Of a DNA stretch of 64,000 bases, positions 9,412-17,830 are shown one piece after another. Position 1 is the stretch's first letter. Each line of letters opens with the position of its first letter. The DNA is from Mycobacterium sp. AZCC_0083 (GTDB lineage: Bacteria > Actinomycetota > Actinomycetes > Mycobacteriales > Mycobacteriaceae): assembly GCF_014202335.1 (NCBI RefSeq), contig NZ_JACHGP010000019.1, positions 1 to 64,000 of the forward strand, read 5' to 3'. The translations under genes were made by a program, and so were the position numbers. The notes under the pieces are model-generated. The model saw only the letters and a list, made by a program, of their open reading frames with translations. It was not told where the DNA came from and did no database searches.

Positions 9412-11010
9412 ATGGCGAAGTCGGGTGTCAGCCTCGGTCAGCTGGTCCTTGCGCTGGACGCGACCATGGTCACGTTGGTCGAGGCACCGCGCGGGCTGGA
9501 CCTGCCGGTCGCGTCGGCCGCCCTGATCGATTCCGACGACGTGCGGCTCGGGCTGGCCGCCGGTTCAGGCTCGGCCGACGTGTTCTTCCTACTCGGCATC
9601 GGCTCGGACGACGCGATCGCCTGGCTCGACCACCAGGTGATCCGGCGAGTCCCCGCAGCCATCTTCGTCAAGGAACCCGCCGACGCCGTCGTGGCGCGGG
9701 CAGTCGCCGCGGGGACGGCGGTGGTGGCCGTCGAACCGCGGGCCCGCTGGGAACGGCTCTACCGTCTTGTCGACCACGTCTTCGAACATCACGGCGACCA
9801 CGCCGACCCGCGCTATGACTCGGGCACCGACCTGTTCGGCCTCGCCCAGTCGATCGCCGACCGGACACACGGCATGGTGAGCATCGAGGATGCACAGTCG
9901 CACGTGTTGGCCTACTCCGCCTCCGACGACGAGGCCGACGAGCTGCGGCGCCTGTCGATCCTTGGCCGCGCAGGCCCGCCAGAGCACCTCGCGTGGATCG
10001 GCCAGTGGGGCATCTTCGACGCGCTGCGTGCCCGCCCCGACGTCGTCAGCGTCGCCGAACGCCCCGAACTGGGATTGCGGCCGCGCCTGGCGATCGGCAT
10101 CCACCAGCCGGCACCGGACCCGCGGCGGGCGCCCGCGTTCGCAGGCACCATCTGGGTGCAGCAGGGGTCCCGGCCGCTGGCCGACGACGCGGACGACGTG
10201 CTGCGTGGGGCGGCAGTCCTCGCGGCCCGCATCATGTCGCGGCTGGCCGCGACGCCGTCGACGCATGCGGTTCGGGTTCAGGAGCTGCTTGGCCTACGCG
10301 CCGGTCAGGGCGACGATGTTCAATTCGCGGAGCTGGCACGCGAACTCGGCATCGTCGCCGACGGGCGCGCCGCCGTCGTCGGCGTCGACTGCGTGACCGA
10401 CGCGCCCGCGCGGCTGGCCGACGTACTGGCGTTGAGCGCCAGCGCCTTTCGCCCCGACGCGCAGGTGGCCGCGCGCGGGTCGCGGGTGTACGTGTTGTTC
10501 CCGCACACCGGAAGGGCCGCGTCGGTGACGTCGTGGATCCGCGGCACGATAGGCGCTCTGCACACCGAGTTGGGCTTCGAGCTGCGGGCCGTGATCGCCA
10601 CCCCGGCAACGGGACTCAGTGCCGTCGCCGCCGCCCGCGCCGAGGTGGACCGGGTCCTCGACAGCGCGGAACGTCACCCCGGCGCCATCGGCCAGGTCAC
10701 CTCGCTGGCCGAGGCACGCACCACGGTGGTGCTCGACGAGATCGTCACCATGATCGCCGCCGACGAGCGCCTGATCGATCCGCGGGTGCGCGAACTGCGC
10801 GAGCACGACGCCGTTCTGGCCGACACACTGCAGGCGTACCTGGACGGCTTCGGCGACATCGGCGCTGCGGCCCAAAGGTTGCACGTACACCCCAACACCG
10901 TCCGCTACCGGGTCCGGCGCATCGAGGAGACGCTGGCGACGTCGTTGGCCGACCCCGACGTCCGGCTCCTCCTCTCGCTCAGCCTGCGCGCCACCGACCG
11001 CAACCCCTAA
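9412..11010 (+). CDS. pruC: PruC/PucR-family transcriptional regulator of proline utilisation
   Basis: A 532-residue PucR-type activator. The N-terminal half (about residues 1-200) is the ligand-sensing region, the middle is a GGDEF-like/CdaR degenerate domain, and the C-terminus holds the diagnostic HTH_30 domain: LADTLQAYLDGFGDIGAAA, then LHVHPNTVRYRVRRIEETL. It is divergent from pruA-pruB, as the M. tuberculosis PruC (Rv1186c) is, where the protein activates proline catabolism genes in response to proline or starvation. ATG 9412 is used because upstream in-frame sequence is antisense to pruA and not conserved; an in-frame GTG at 9391 is a weaker alternative. Confidence 0.9.
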   Translation: MAKSGVSLGQLVLALDATMVTLVEAPRGLDLPVASAALIDSDDVRLGLAAGSGSADVFFLLGIGSDDAIAWLDHQVIRRVPAAIFVKEPADAVVARAVAAGTAVVAVEPRARWERLYRLVDHVFEHHGDHADPRYDSGTDLFGLAQSIADRTHGMVSIEDAQSHVLAYSASDDEADELRRLSILGRAGPPEHLAWIGQWGIFDALRARPDVVSVAERPELGLRPRLAIGIHQPAPDPRRAPAFAGTIWVQQGSRPLADDADDVLRGAAVLAARIMSRLAATPSTHAVRVQELLGLRAGQGDDVQFAELARELGIVADGRAAVVGVDCVTDAPARLADVLALSASAFRPDAQVAARGSRVYVLFPHTGRAASVTSWIRGTIGALHTELGFELRAVIATPATGLSAVAAARAEVDRVLDSAERHPGAIGQVTSLAEARTTVVLDEIVTMIAADERLIDPRVRELREHDAVLADTLQAYLDGFGDIGAAAQRLHVHPNTVRYRVRRIEETLATSLADPDVRLLLSLSLRATDRNP

Positions 11011-11091
11011 CCGTGTCAACCGATCGGCTGACACCGAGGTTCAGTCGTCCGGTCGTCGCGGATCGGGGTCGATGCGGCGCACCATGGAGGC

Positions 11092-11588
11092 ATGGGCGAC
11101 AGGGCTACCCCACGAAGGCCCCCGGACGGGGTGCGGGATGCCGCTGCCGCAGCGATCGGCACGCACCGAAATCTGTTGCGCTCCGGCAGGGACGGCCGCG
11201 TCCTCAGCGCGTTGATGCGGCCGCTCTTCCGAGTGTCGACGCCAGCCGGGTTCGGGGTCCTCACCACCACCGGGCGCAAGACCGGCAAGTCCCCGAGCAG
11301 GTGCGTTCGAGCGGTTCGGCGAGGTGGCCAGGTCTATCTGGTCGCGCTGCGGCCGCCACATCTCGCCGTGACGCATCCAGGCCCGGTCCAGGCGTGGGTG
11401 CCACCGACACCGCCGAACTGCGACTCGCCCGCGAGGCGATCTGCGAAACCGTCCATTCCTTCGACTGCGGCGAGTGCGCACTGCATCTGCGCGGCCTGCC
11501 GACTCGCACGAAGATCCAGGATTTGCACCGCTATTGGTTCGACACCGGCATACCCATCGCGATCGAGGCAAGGGAGACACCCGCATGA
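11092..11588 (+). pseudogene. frameshifted nitroreductase/deazaflavin-dependent-oxidoreductase-like gene
   Basis: The first part, in the frame of ATG 11092, reads LMRPLFRVSTPAGFGVLTTTGRKTGK, then VYLVALRPP, the usual N-terminal half of DUF385/Ddn-like split-barrel F420-linked reductases. The family-like C-terminal half (AREAICETVHSFDCGECALH, then GLPTRTKIQDLHRYWFDTG) is in a different frame from about 11398 to 11588. The break lies near 11390, where a dozen or more expected residues are also missing, so a deletion rather than a single-base error is likely. The remnant ends in an ATGA overlap with the carotenoid oxygenase start, implying the two were once co-transcribed. Confidence 0.65.
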
Positions 11589-13066
11589 CGACAACCGTCC
11601 CGCCCACCACAGAGACCGACCACCCGTATCTCAGTGGCAACTACGCACCCGTTCGGGAGGAGGTCACGGCGACCGACCTTGCGGTGAGCGGGACGATCCC
11701 CGACTACCTCGATGGACGCTACCTGCGGACGGGCCCGAATCCGCTTCGCCCGCCCAACCCGGAGCGCTACCACTGGTTTCTCGGCGAAGGCATGGCGCAC
11801 GGGTTGCGATTGCGGGACGGCAAGGCGCAGTGGTACCGGAATCGATGGATTCGATCGGCCGCCGTCTCACGCGAGCTCGGCGAGACGTGGCCCGGTGGTG
11901 CTCGTTGCGGCGGACTGGACTTCGCCGCGAACACTAACATCATCGGCCATGGCGGACGGACTCTGGTGCTCACCGAGTCGGGGATTCGCCCCTACGAACT
12001 CACCGACCATTTGGACACCGTCGGCGGGTCGGACTTATGCGGAACGTTGTTCGGCGGATACACCGCCCATCCCAAACGCGATCCTGACACCGGCGAACTC
12101 CACGCTGTGTCCTACCACCCGATGTGGGGCAGACGCGTTCAGTACACCGTGACGGGCACCGATGGTCGCATCCGCCGCACCGTCGAAATCACGCTGGACT
12201 CACATACCATGATGCACGACTTCTCACTGACGGAGCGATACGTCGTCATCTACGACATGCCGGTCGTGCTGGACTTCCGTCTCGCCGTTCATAATTCGCC
12301 CGCGCGTGCCGCGTCGAGCGTGCTCAGTCGGTTGGCCGCGCAGCGCTCGCTTCCGAACTCCGTGATACGCGCGGTGATGCGCGCGTCCGAGCGAACGACT
12401 GCCGGCATCACCGGCATGCCCTACCGGTGGGCACCGGAGAAGATGGCCAGGATCGGTGTGATGCCCCGCGACGGCGCCGCCTCTGACATCCGGTGGTTCG
12501 AGGTCCCCCAGTGTTACGTGTTCCACCCCATGAACGCCTTCGACGACGGTGACCGCGTCGTGCTCGACGTCGTGCGGCACCCAACCGTATTTACCGCAGG
12601 AAAGCGACTGTTCGACCCGACGACGTTGGACCGGTGGACCGTGTCCCTTCGGGACGGCCGCGTGTCGACGGAGCGCGTCGACGACCAGACACAGGAGTTT
12701 CCCCGCGTCGATGAGCGCCGCGTCGGCCGGCGTCACCGCTTCGGCTACGCCGTGGCACACGCCAATCCGGACGACGTCGGGTACATCGCCCGCGAGGCGA
12801 TACTGCGACACGACCTGGTCAAGGATGAGACACGGCGCGTGGAGTTCGGCCCAGGTCGCGAACCGGGCGAGTTCGTGTTCGTGCCCTCGTCGCCCGACGC
12901 GGACGAAGACGATGGTGTCGCAATGGGCTTCGTCTACAACCGCACCGAGGACCGGAGTGATCTCGTGATGGTGGACGGCGCGACGCTGGAGACCGTCGCG
13001 ACGGTTCACCTTCCGGTTCGCGTACCTCACGGATTTCACGGCAACTGGGTCCCCAGCCAGGGCTAG
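11585..13066 (+). CDS. carotenoid oxygenase (RPE65/CCD family)
   Basis: A 493-residue member of the carotenoid/stilbene cleavage dioxygenase family, seven-bladed propeller enzymes with a four-histidine non-heme iron centre that cleave polyene double bonds to aldehydes or ketones. Visible signatures are the N-terminal GRYLRTGPNPLRPPN and FLGEGMAHGLRL, and iron-ligand histidines in GYTAHPKRD, TMMHDFSLTE, YVFHPMNAFDDGD and the terminal VPHGFHGNWVP. ATG 11585 overlaps the stop of the degraded reductase. No carotenoid biosynthesis gene is in the window, so the substrate may be imported or encoded elsewhere. The stop codon region contains the -10 element of the next gene. Confidence 0.92.
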   Translation: MTTTVPPTTETDHPYLSGNYAPVREEVTATDLAVSGTIPDYLDGRYLRTGPNPLRPPNPERYHWFLGEGMAHGLRLRDGKAQWYRNRWIRSAAVSRELGETWPGGARCGGLDFAANTNIIGHGGRTLVLTESGIRPYELTDHLDTVGGSDLCGTLFGGYTAHPKRDPDTGELHAVSYHPMWGRRVQYTVTGTDGRIRRTVEITLDSHTMMHDFSLTERYVVIYDMPVVLDFRLAVHNSPARAASSVLSRLAAQRSLPNSVIRAVMRASERTTAGITGMPYRWAPEKMARIGVMPRDGAASDIRWFEVPQCYVFHPMNAFDDGDRVVLDVVRHPTVFTAGKRLFDPTTLDRWTVSLRDGRVSTERVDDQTQEFPRVDERRVGRRHRFGYAVAHANPDDVGYIAREAILRHDLVKDETRRVEFGPGREPGEFVFVPSSPDADEDDGVAMGFVYNRTEDRSDLVMVDGATLETVATVHLPVRVPHGFHGNWVPSQG

Positions 13067-13069
13067 CAT
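13064..13069 (+). promoter_or_regulatory. TANNNT -10 hexamer overlapping the carotenoid oxygenase stop codon
   Basis: TAGCAT includes the TAG stop of the upstream gene and precedes the histidine-kinase ATG (13076) by exactly six bases, the leaderless arrangement. Confidence 0.45.
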
Positions 13070-13075
13070 CACCGG

Positions 13076-14254
13076 ATGAGCCCAGCTCAGGAAGGGACGC
13101 GAGCGCGGACGGGAAGCGAGTGGCACTGGCTGTGGGAGGTCTACGTCGTCGGGTTGTGCATGGCGGCGATCGCCGCGGTGGCGCTGCTCGACGCACGCTT
13201 CCCCGGGCACGTCCCGCTGGCGGTTGCGGCGCTGGCCGGGATCGCGGTGTGCGTGCTCGGATTTCGCCCGGTGATTCGGGCGCTCGATCGACGCGCGCAC
13301 TTCGTGGTGGGTGCCGCCATCGGGTTGTGGATCGCCGCCTTGTGGGCATCACCGATCGCCGTCGCTGCGGCACCCGCGCTCTACCCGTTGCTGTTCGCCA
13401 CCCTCCCGCTCGGGATGGCACTGGTCGGCGTCACGGCCGTCAATCTACTCCCACTCGCCGTCGCACTAGCCTTGCACGGAACGCATTGGCCGAATCTGCC
13501 ACTGGCCATTGCCATTACCGCGATCGGCATGGTGGCGGCTCCGGTCATCGGAACGGTGATCGTCACGTCGATGGAGCAACGCCGCAGACTCGCCGCCGTG
13601 GTCGTCGAGCTCGGGTCGAGCCGCGCGGAGGCCTTCCGGCTGTCACGGCAAGCCGGCGCGGCGGCCGAGCGCGAGCGCCTCGCCCGCGAGATACACGACA
13701 CCTTGGCGCAGGGCTTCACCAGCATCGTGGCGCTCGCCCAAGCCGTCGAGGCCGAGCTGGACACCGACCCGGTCGCGGCGAGCAGACACGTCGAGTTGAT
13801 CCGCGCCACCGCAAGGGAGAACCTCGCCGAGGCGCGCGTGATGGTCGCCGATCTGGTGCCCGCCGCCCTCGACGACAGTTCATTGCCTGCCGCGATTCGG
13901 CGTCTAGCCGACCGGCTGTCGGCCGAGACCGGCATCACGGTGACGGTGGATACCGGCCGCGAGCTTCCCGCTCTTGGCATGGCCTCGGACGTGGTGTTGC
14001 TGCGCGCCGCGCAGGAGGCACTCACCAACGTCCGCAAGCACTCACAGGGCGGCGAGGTGCACGTCGAGCTCTCGGCCGCCGGCCGCGGAGTCCGGTTCTC
14101 GGTGGTGGGCAACGGAGTCGGACTCGCCGAGGACCACGCCGAGGGATTCGGCCTTCGCGGAATGAAGGCACGGGTGGCCCAGGTGGGTGGCACGATGTCG
14201 GTGTCGCCGACGCCCGGTGGCGGAGTCACCGTCGAAGTCGAGGTGCCGACATGA
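13076..14254 (+). CDS. sensor histidine kinase, NarL/DesK type
   Basis: A 392-residue membrane sensor kinase. Residues 20-165 contain about five hydrophobic segments with almost no extracytoplasmic domain, suggesting membrane or intramembrane sensing. The HisKA_3 phosphoacceptor motif AREIHDTLAQG carries His207; the HATPase_c domain follows with LRAAQEALTNVRKHS (N-box), VVGNGVGLAED (G1-like) and GFGLRGMKARV. Notably the usual D-x-G of the G1 box reads NGVG. It overlaps the response regulator gene by four bases (ATGA), so the two form a transcriptionally and translationally coupled pair. The signal is unknown; the carotenoid oxygenase upstream is a possible target. Confidence 0.9.
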   Translation: MSPAQEGTRARTGSEWHWLWEVYVVGLCMAAIAAVALLDARFPGHVPLAVAALAGIAVCVLGFRPVIRALDRRAHFVVGAAIGLWIAALWASPIAVAAAPALYPLLFATLPLGMALVGVTAVNLLPLAVALALHGTHWPNLPLAIAITAIGMVAAPVIGTVIVTSMEQRRRLAAVVVELGSSRAEAFRLSRQAGAAAERERLAREIHDTLAQGFTSIVALAQAVEAELDTDPVAASRHVELIRATARENLAEARVMVADLVPAALDDSSLPAAIRRLADRLSAETGITVTVDTGRELPALGMASDVVLLRAAQEALTNVRKHSQGGEVHVELSAAGRGVRFSVVGNGVGLAEDHAEGFGLRGMKARVAQVGGTMSVSPTPGGGVTVEVEVPT

Positions 14255-14877
14255 CGACGACGCGAGTACTGCTCGTCGACGATCACCCCGTCGTCCGCGA
14301 AGGCCTGCGCGGCATGATCAACGCCGAAGACGACCTGACCGTCGTCGGGGAGGCGGTGTCGGGGGCAGAGGCGGTGGCGCTTGCCGAATCCCTGTGCCCA
14401 GACGTGATTCTGATGGATCTGCGCATGCCCGACGTCGACGGCGTGACGGCAACCGAGCGGATCCTCGCCGCATCGCCGTCGACCCGGATCGTGGTGGTCA
14501 CCACCTACGAGTCCGATGCCGACATCCTTCGCGCCGTCGAAGCCGGTGCCGCGGGGTATCTGCTCAAGGATGCCTCTCGCGTCGAGCTGGCCGACGCCGT
14601 GCGCGATGCAGCGCGTGGCAAGACGGTGCTCGCTCCGTCGGTGGCGGACAGGCTGGTTCGCTTCGTGCGCCAACCCGCATCGGTGTCCCTCTCCTCGCGC
14701 GAGGTCGAGGTGCTCGGCCTGGTGGCCAAGGGCACGACCAACGCCGAGATCGGGCGGGCACTGCACATCAGTGCGGCCACGGTGAAGACACATCTGTTGC
14801 GGGCCTTCAACAAACTGGACGTGTCCGACCGCACGGCGGCGGTCACCACCGCAATGGCGTTGGGCCTGCTCGACTGA
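14251..14877 (+). CDS. response regulator, NarL/LuxR type
   Basis: A 208-residue response regulator paired with the kinase just upstream. The receiver domain has the acidic pocket Asp10/Asp11 (LLVDDHP), the phospho-acceptor Asp56 (VILMDLRMPDVDG), the conserved Thr in VVVTTYES and Lys in YLLKDAS. A linker leads to a LuxR-type HTH (about residues 145-205): LSSREVEVLGLVAKGTTNAE, then ISAATVKTHLLRAFNKL. It should bind DNA as a phosphorylated dimer. Target genes are not identifiable from the sequence. Confidence 0.93.
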   Translation: MTTTRVLLVDDHPVVREGLRGMINAEDDLTVVGEAVSGAEAVALAESLCPDVILMDLRMPDVDGVTATERILAASPSTRIVVVTTYESDADILRAVEAGAAGYLLKDASRVELADAVRDAARGKTVLAPSVADRLVRFVRQPASVSLSSREVEVLGLVAKGTTNAEIGRALHISAATVKTHLLRAFNKLDVSDRTAAVTTAMALGLLD

Positions 14878-14885
14878 CACCTCGG

Positions 14886-15740
14886 CTACGCCGAGGCCAG
14901 GAACTCCCGCGTCGCCCGCATGAACGCGTCGGTCTCGGTGACCATGGGCAGGTGCGCGGACTCCTCGAAGAGGTGCCACTGGGCGCCGGGGATCGCATCG
15001 ACCATGGGGCGCACCGCGTCCGGCGTCATCTCGTCGAATCGTCCTGAGGTCACCAGCACCGGTAGGTCGAGGTCGCCGAGTCGGTCGGTGACGTCCCAGC
15101 CCGCCATGGTGCCGGTGAACGTCAACCCCGTGCCGACCATCGCCCGGTAAATCGCGGGGTTCAGCGCCCGCAACGCGGCGTGAACACCGGCGGGGACGTC
15201 GTCGGTGCCCATGAAGTGCAGCCGGTTGAACAGGCCGACGGCCGCCAGATAATCGGGACCGGTTGTGGTGCCAGCCGATTCGCATGCGTCGATGACGGCG
15301 CCCGCACGGCCGGGCAGCGCAGCCCTCAACTGCGCCACTCCGCGTTCGAAGTGCGGGATGCTCGCGCACGTGTTGGCCAGATGCAGGCTGGCCAGCCCGG
15401 CGGGGGCCTGCAGCGCGTAGTCGATGGCGATCCAGCCGCCTGCGGACTGGCCGAACAGATGGATCCGATCGAGCCCCAACGCGCCTCGTACGGTGTCGAT
15501 CTCGTCGGCGAAGGTGGCAAGTGTCCAGAGGCCGGGGTCGTCTGGCCGGTCGGACCGGCCGCAGCCGATCTGGTCGTAGTAGATCACCTGGCGCTCGTCG
15601 GCCAGGGCATCCAGGTCGCGCAAGTAGTCGTGCGACATGCCCGGTCCACCGTGAATCACCAGCAGCGGCACCGCATCCGAATCGCCAACGATCCGGTAGT
15701 AGATCGAGCCGTGCGGACCAACGATCGCCCCGTCGCGCAC
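14886..15740 (-). CDS. alpha/beta hydrolase, proline iminopeptidase-like
   Basis: A 284-residue alpha/beta hydrolase. HGGPGMSHDYL near residue 30 is the oxyanion-hole motif typical of the proline iminopeptidase (S33) group; the nucleophile elbow is GQSAGG (serine near residue 97), with acid in SGRFDEM and histidine in EESAHLPM. The YYDQIGCGRSDRP strand is also S33-like. It could be an aminopeptidase or a related ester/amide hydrolase. It follows dapC on the same strand with a one-base gap between stop and start (15740/15742), so it is probably co-transcribed with fdxC-dapC. Confidence 0.85.
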   Translation of the reverse strand: MRDGAIVGPHGSIYYRIVGDSDAVPLLVIHGGPGMSHDYLRDLDALADERQVIYYDQIGCGRSDRPDDPGLWTLATFADEIDTVRGALGLDRIHLFGQSAGGWIAIDYALQAPAGLASLHLANTCASIPHFERGVAQLRAALPGRAGAVIDACESAGTTTGPDYLAAVGLFNRLHFMGTDDVPAGVHAALRALNPAIYRAMVGTGLTFTGTMAGWDVTDRLGDLDLPVLVTSGRFDEMTPDAVRPMVDAIPGAQWHLFEESAHLPMVTETDAFMRATREFLASA

Positions 15741-15741
15741 G

Positions 15742-16860
15742 TCAGGTGCTCAGGCGGTGCACCGCGGCGTCGATCCGCTCGTCGGTGGCGGTCAGCGCCA
15801 TCCGCACGTAGTCGGCACCGCGCGGTCCGTAGAACTCGCCTGGGGCAACCAGGATTCCGCGCTCCGCCAGCCACGCGACGGTCTCGCGGCACGGCTCGCC
15901 GCGGGTGGCCCACAGATACAGGCCCGCGTCGGAGTCGTCGACCGTGAAACCGGCGTCACGCACCGCGCGCAGCAGGGCGACCCGCCGGCGCCCGTAGCGT
16001 TCCTTCTGTTCCTTCTCGTGCGCGTCGTCGTCGAGCGCGGCCACCATCGCGGCCTGCACCGGCGTCGGGACCATCATCCCGGCGTGCTTGCGCACGGCCA
16101 GCAACTCGGCGACGACGGCGGGATCACCGGCCACGAAGCCTGCGCGGTAACCGGCCAACGACGACGTCTTGGACAGCGAGTGCACCGCGAGCAGGCCGGT
16201 GTGGTCGCCGTCGCAGACCGACGGATGCAGCACCGAGAGCGGCTCGGCGTCCCAGCCAAGGCCCAGATAGCACTCGTCGGAGGCGATCAGCGCGCCACGT
16301 TCACGCGCCCAGCCGACGACCTTGCGGAGGTGCTCGACGCCGAGAACCGCGCCGGTGGGGTTGCTCGGCGAGTTCAGGAACACCAGCTTCGGGGCCTGCG
16401 GACCGAGTTGGGTGAGCGAATCGGCGCGCATCACCTGCGTGCGAGCGAGCCGGGCGCCGACGTCGTAGGTCGGGTAGGCCAGTTCGGGCACCACGACGAG
16501 GTCATCGGGACCGAGCCCGAGCAGCGTGGGCAACCAGGCGATGAGTTCCTTGGTGCCGATGACGGGCAGCACGGCGTCGTCGGCGACGTCGGTGATTCCG
16601 TATCGACGCCGCAGTGCCGATGTCGCGGATGCACGCAGGGCCGCAGTGCCTGCGGTGGTTGGGTAGCCGGGCGCGCCGCTCGCGTCGGCGAGCGCTTGTC
16701 GGATGACCGGAGCTACCTCATCGACGGGCGTGCCGACCGAGAGGTCGACGATGCCGTCGGGATGCGCATTGGCCTTGGCGGTGGCGTCGGCCAGGGTGTC
16801 CCAGGGGAACACCGGCAGCGCCCCCGATACGGGCCCGGAGAGCGACCTGGCCGTCGTCAG
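15742..16860 (-). CDS. dapC: N-succinyldiaminopimelate aminotransferase (DapC-like)
   Basis: A class I/II PLP aminotransferase of about 372 residues matching the actinobacterial DapC neighbour of fdxC (Rv1178-type). It should convert N-succinyl-2-amino-6-ketopimelate plus glutamate to N-succinyl-LL-diaminopimelate in the lysine/peptidoglycan pathway. Motifs: LPVFPWDTLADA at the N-terminus, PGYPTTAGTAALR, the substrate loop LNSPSNPTGAV, and the PLP lysine in SLSKTSSLAGYRAG. The start is unusual: no ATG, GTG or TTG lies near the conserved N-terminus. The best candidate is the CTG at 16860, whose last two bases and the next base form the fdxC TGA stop (CTGA overlap). The next upstream option, GTG 16989, would overlap fdxC by more than 130 bases. 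Confidence 0.85.
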   Translation of the reverse strand: MTTARSLSGPVSGALPVFPWDTLADATAKANAHPDGIVDLSVGTPVDEVAPVIRQALADASGAPGYPTTAGTAALRASATSALRRRYGITDVADDAVLPVIGTKELIAWLPTLLGLGPDDLVVVPELAYPTYDVGARLARTQVMRADSLTQLGPQAPKLVFLNSPSNPTGAVLGVEHLRKVVGWARERGALIASDECYLGLGWDAEPLSVLHPSVCDGDHTGLLAVHSLSKTSSLAGYRAGFVAGDPAVVAELLAVRKHAGMMVPTPVQAAMVAALDDDAHEKEQKERYGRRRVALLRAVRDAGFTVDDSDAGLYLWATRGEPCRETVAWLAERGILVAPGEFYGPRGADYVRMALTATDERIDAAVHRLST

Positions 16861-17180
16861 TCCTCGCCCTGCGGCGCCAGGTCCTTCACGGCCTGCGGGT
16901 CGTTGTCGGTTTGGCCGACCTTCGATGCGCCGCCCGGCGACCCCAGCTCGCTGAAGAAGTCGGCGTTGATCTGGGTGTAGCCGCTCCACTGATCGGGGAC
17001 GTCGTCCTCGTAGTAGATCGCCTCGACCGGGCAGACCGGCTCACAGGCGCCGCAGTCCACGCACTCGTCGGGGTGGATGTACAACATCCGAGCGCCCTCG
17101 TAGATGCAATCGACGGGGCATTCCTCGATGCATGCCTTGTCTTTGATGTCCACGCAAGGCTCGGCGATCGTGTACGTCAC
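16857..17180 (-). CDS. fdxC: 7Fe ferredoxin FdxC
   Basis: A 107-residue bacterial 7Fe ferredoxin carrying [3Fe-4S] and [4Fe-4S] clusters. Cysteines are at 9, 17, 21, 25, 40, 43, 46 and 50, in the patterns CVDIKDKACIEECPVDC and CVDCGACEPVCP; the EGARMLYIHPDEC connector is highly conserved in actinobacterial FdxC. It delivers low-potential electrons to cytochromes P450 or other reductive enzymes in the cytoplasm. GGAGACC upstream of ATG 17180 is a good ribosome binding site. It heads a probable fdxC-dapC-hydrolase operon; the pairing with dapC is conserved in mycobacteria. Confidence 0.97.
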   Translation of the reverse strand: MTYTIAEPCVDIKDKACIEECPVDCIYEGARMLYIHPDECVDCGACEPVCPVEAIYYEDDVPDQWSGYTQINADFFSELGSPGGASKVGQTDNDPQAVKDLAPQGED

Positions 17181-17546
17181 GAAGGTCTCCTCGACTCCTG
17201 ATTGGGCTGGCGGCAGTGTCAGTCTGGTTGGGCTCGGTGAGAGGCCGACGCAAGTATGCGGTGTTCATACCTGCACGACTGTCTCAGTGTGCCCTAACTT
17301 CACGCGCCGCCCGTTATGGGTGCCGCGTGGTTACTGATACTAGACGTTGCACATACAAGTCGCCTAGAGGCACGCCCCTTGCGCGGGTCGACGGCGCCGG
17401 TGTGATCTGAAACAACCCCGTGACCCAACTGTGATCGTGTGCGAATCGGAAAAAACCAAGGCATGTCCGGAACACGGCCCCATCGGTGCGCGTTGAACGA
17501 TTTATGGCAAACGCTTAGCTCAGCTAAGCTCAATCAAGGAGTCGAA
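17181..17546. other. 366-bp divergent intergenic region
   Basis: Lies between fdxC (leftward) and a small secreted protein (rightward). It contains AT-rich patches around 17320-17365 and 17440-17530 consistent with promoters in both directions, and the palindrome at 17513-17529. No additional gene is recognised. Confidence 0.5.
17513..17529. promoter_or_regulatory. perfect 17-bp palindrome before small secreted protein gene
   Basis: Arms GCTTAGCT (17513-17520) and AGCTAAGC (17522-17529) around a single C, ending seven bases before the AAGGAG ribosome binding site. It follows a TTGAAC hexamer (17493) at a distance suggesting that it overlaps the -10/transcription start region, so it is a strong repressor-operator candidate. 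Confidence 0.55.
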
Positions 17547-17759
17547 ATGAAGAAGTTGATCCTCGGCCTGGCCACAGCAGGCACCTTTGCAGCGTTGACC
17601 GTCGGATTGGCGAGCCCCGCCATGGCCGCAACGGGCACCGTCACCCCGAACCATGACGCCGTCTACAGCACGAGCGACAATGCGGCGACCTACCAGCAGG
17701 TCGATTGCTCGGTGCACGTCAACAGCGGAGGCACCAACGTCAATGTGAACTGGTGCTGA
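17547..17759 (+). CDS. small secreted protein
   Basis: A 70-residue precursor. Residues 1-28 are a Sec signal peptide (MKKLILGLATAGTFAALTVG, cleavage after SPAMA). The mature part is about 42 residues, rich in Thr, Asn and Ser, with two cysteines (VDCSVHV and the penultimate NWC) suitable for a disulfide. AAGGAG at 17536-17541 defines ATG 17547. No family with known function is recognised; comparable small exported proteins occur in other mycobacteria. A strong palindrome in the leader suggests tight regulation. Confidence 0.7.
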   Translation: MKKLILGLATAGTFAALTVGLASPAMAATGTVTPNHDAVYSTSDNAATYQQVDCSVHVNSGGTNVNVNWC

Positions 17760-17776
17760 CCTGAACTTCGTGGTCA

Positions 17777-17830
17777 AGGGGTGACCCGATGACCCGGCGG
17801 TGACCGTCGCCGACCATTCCGGTCACCCCT
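17777..17830 (+). terminator. 10-bp-stem hairpin after small secreted protein gene
   Basis: AGGGGTGACC (17777-17786) pairs perfectly with GGTCACCCCT (17821-17830); the loop contains a smaller CGGCG/CGCCG stem. It is a likely 3' end structure for the small secreted protein mRNA. Its right arm is shared with a second hairpin (17826-17866). Confidence 0.5.

Noticed and set aside
13381..15369. Long open frame on the minus strand across the two-component genes
   Set aside because: It is antisense to a clearly conserved kinase and response regulator, its protein is Arg/Ala-rich without recognisable motifs, and it arises from high GC at third positions.
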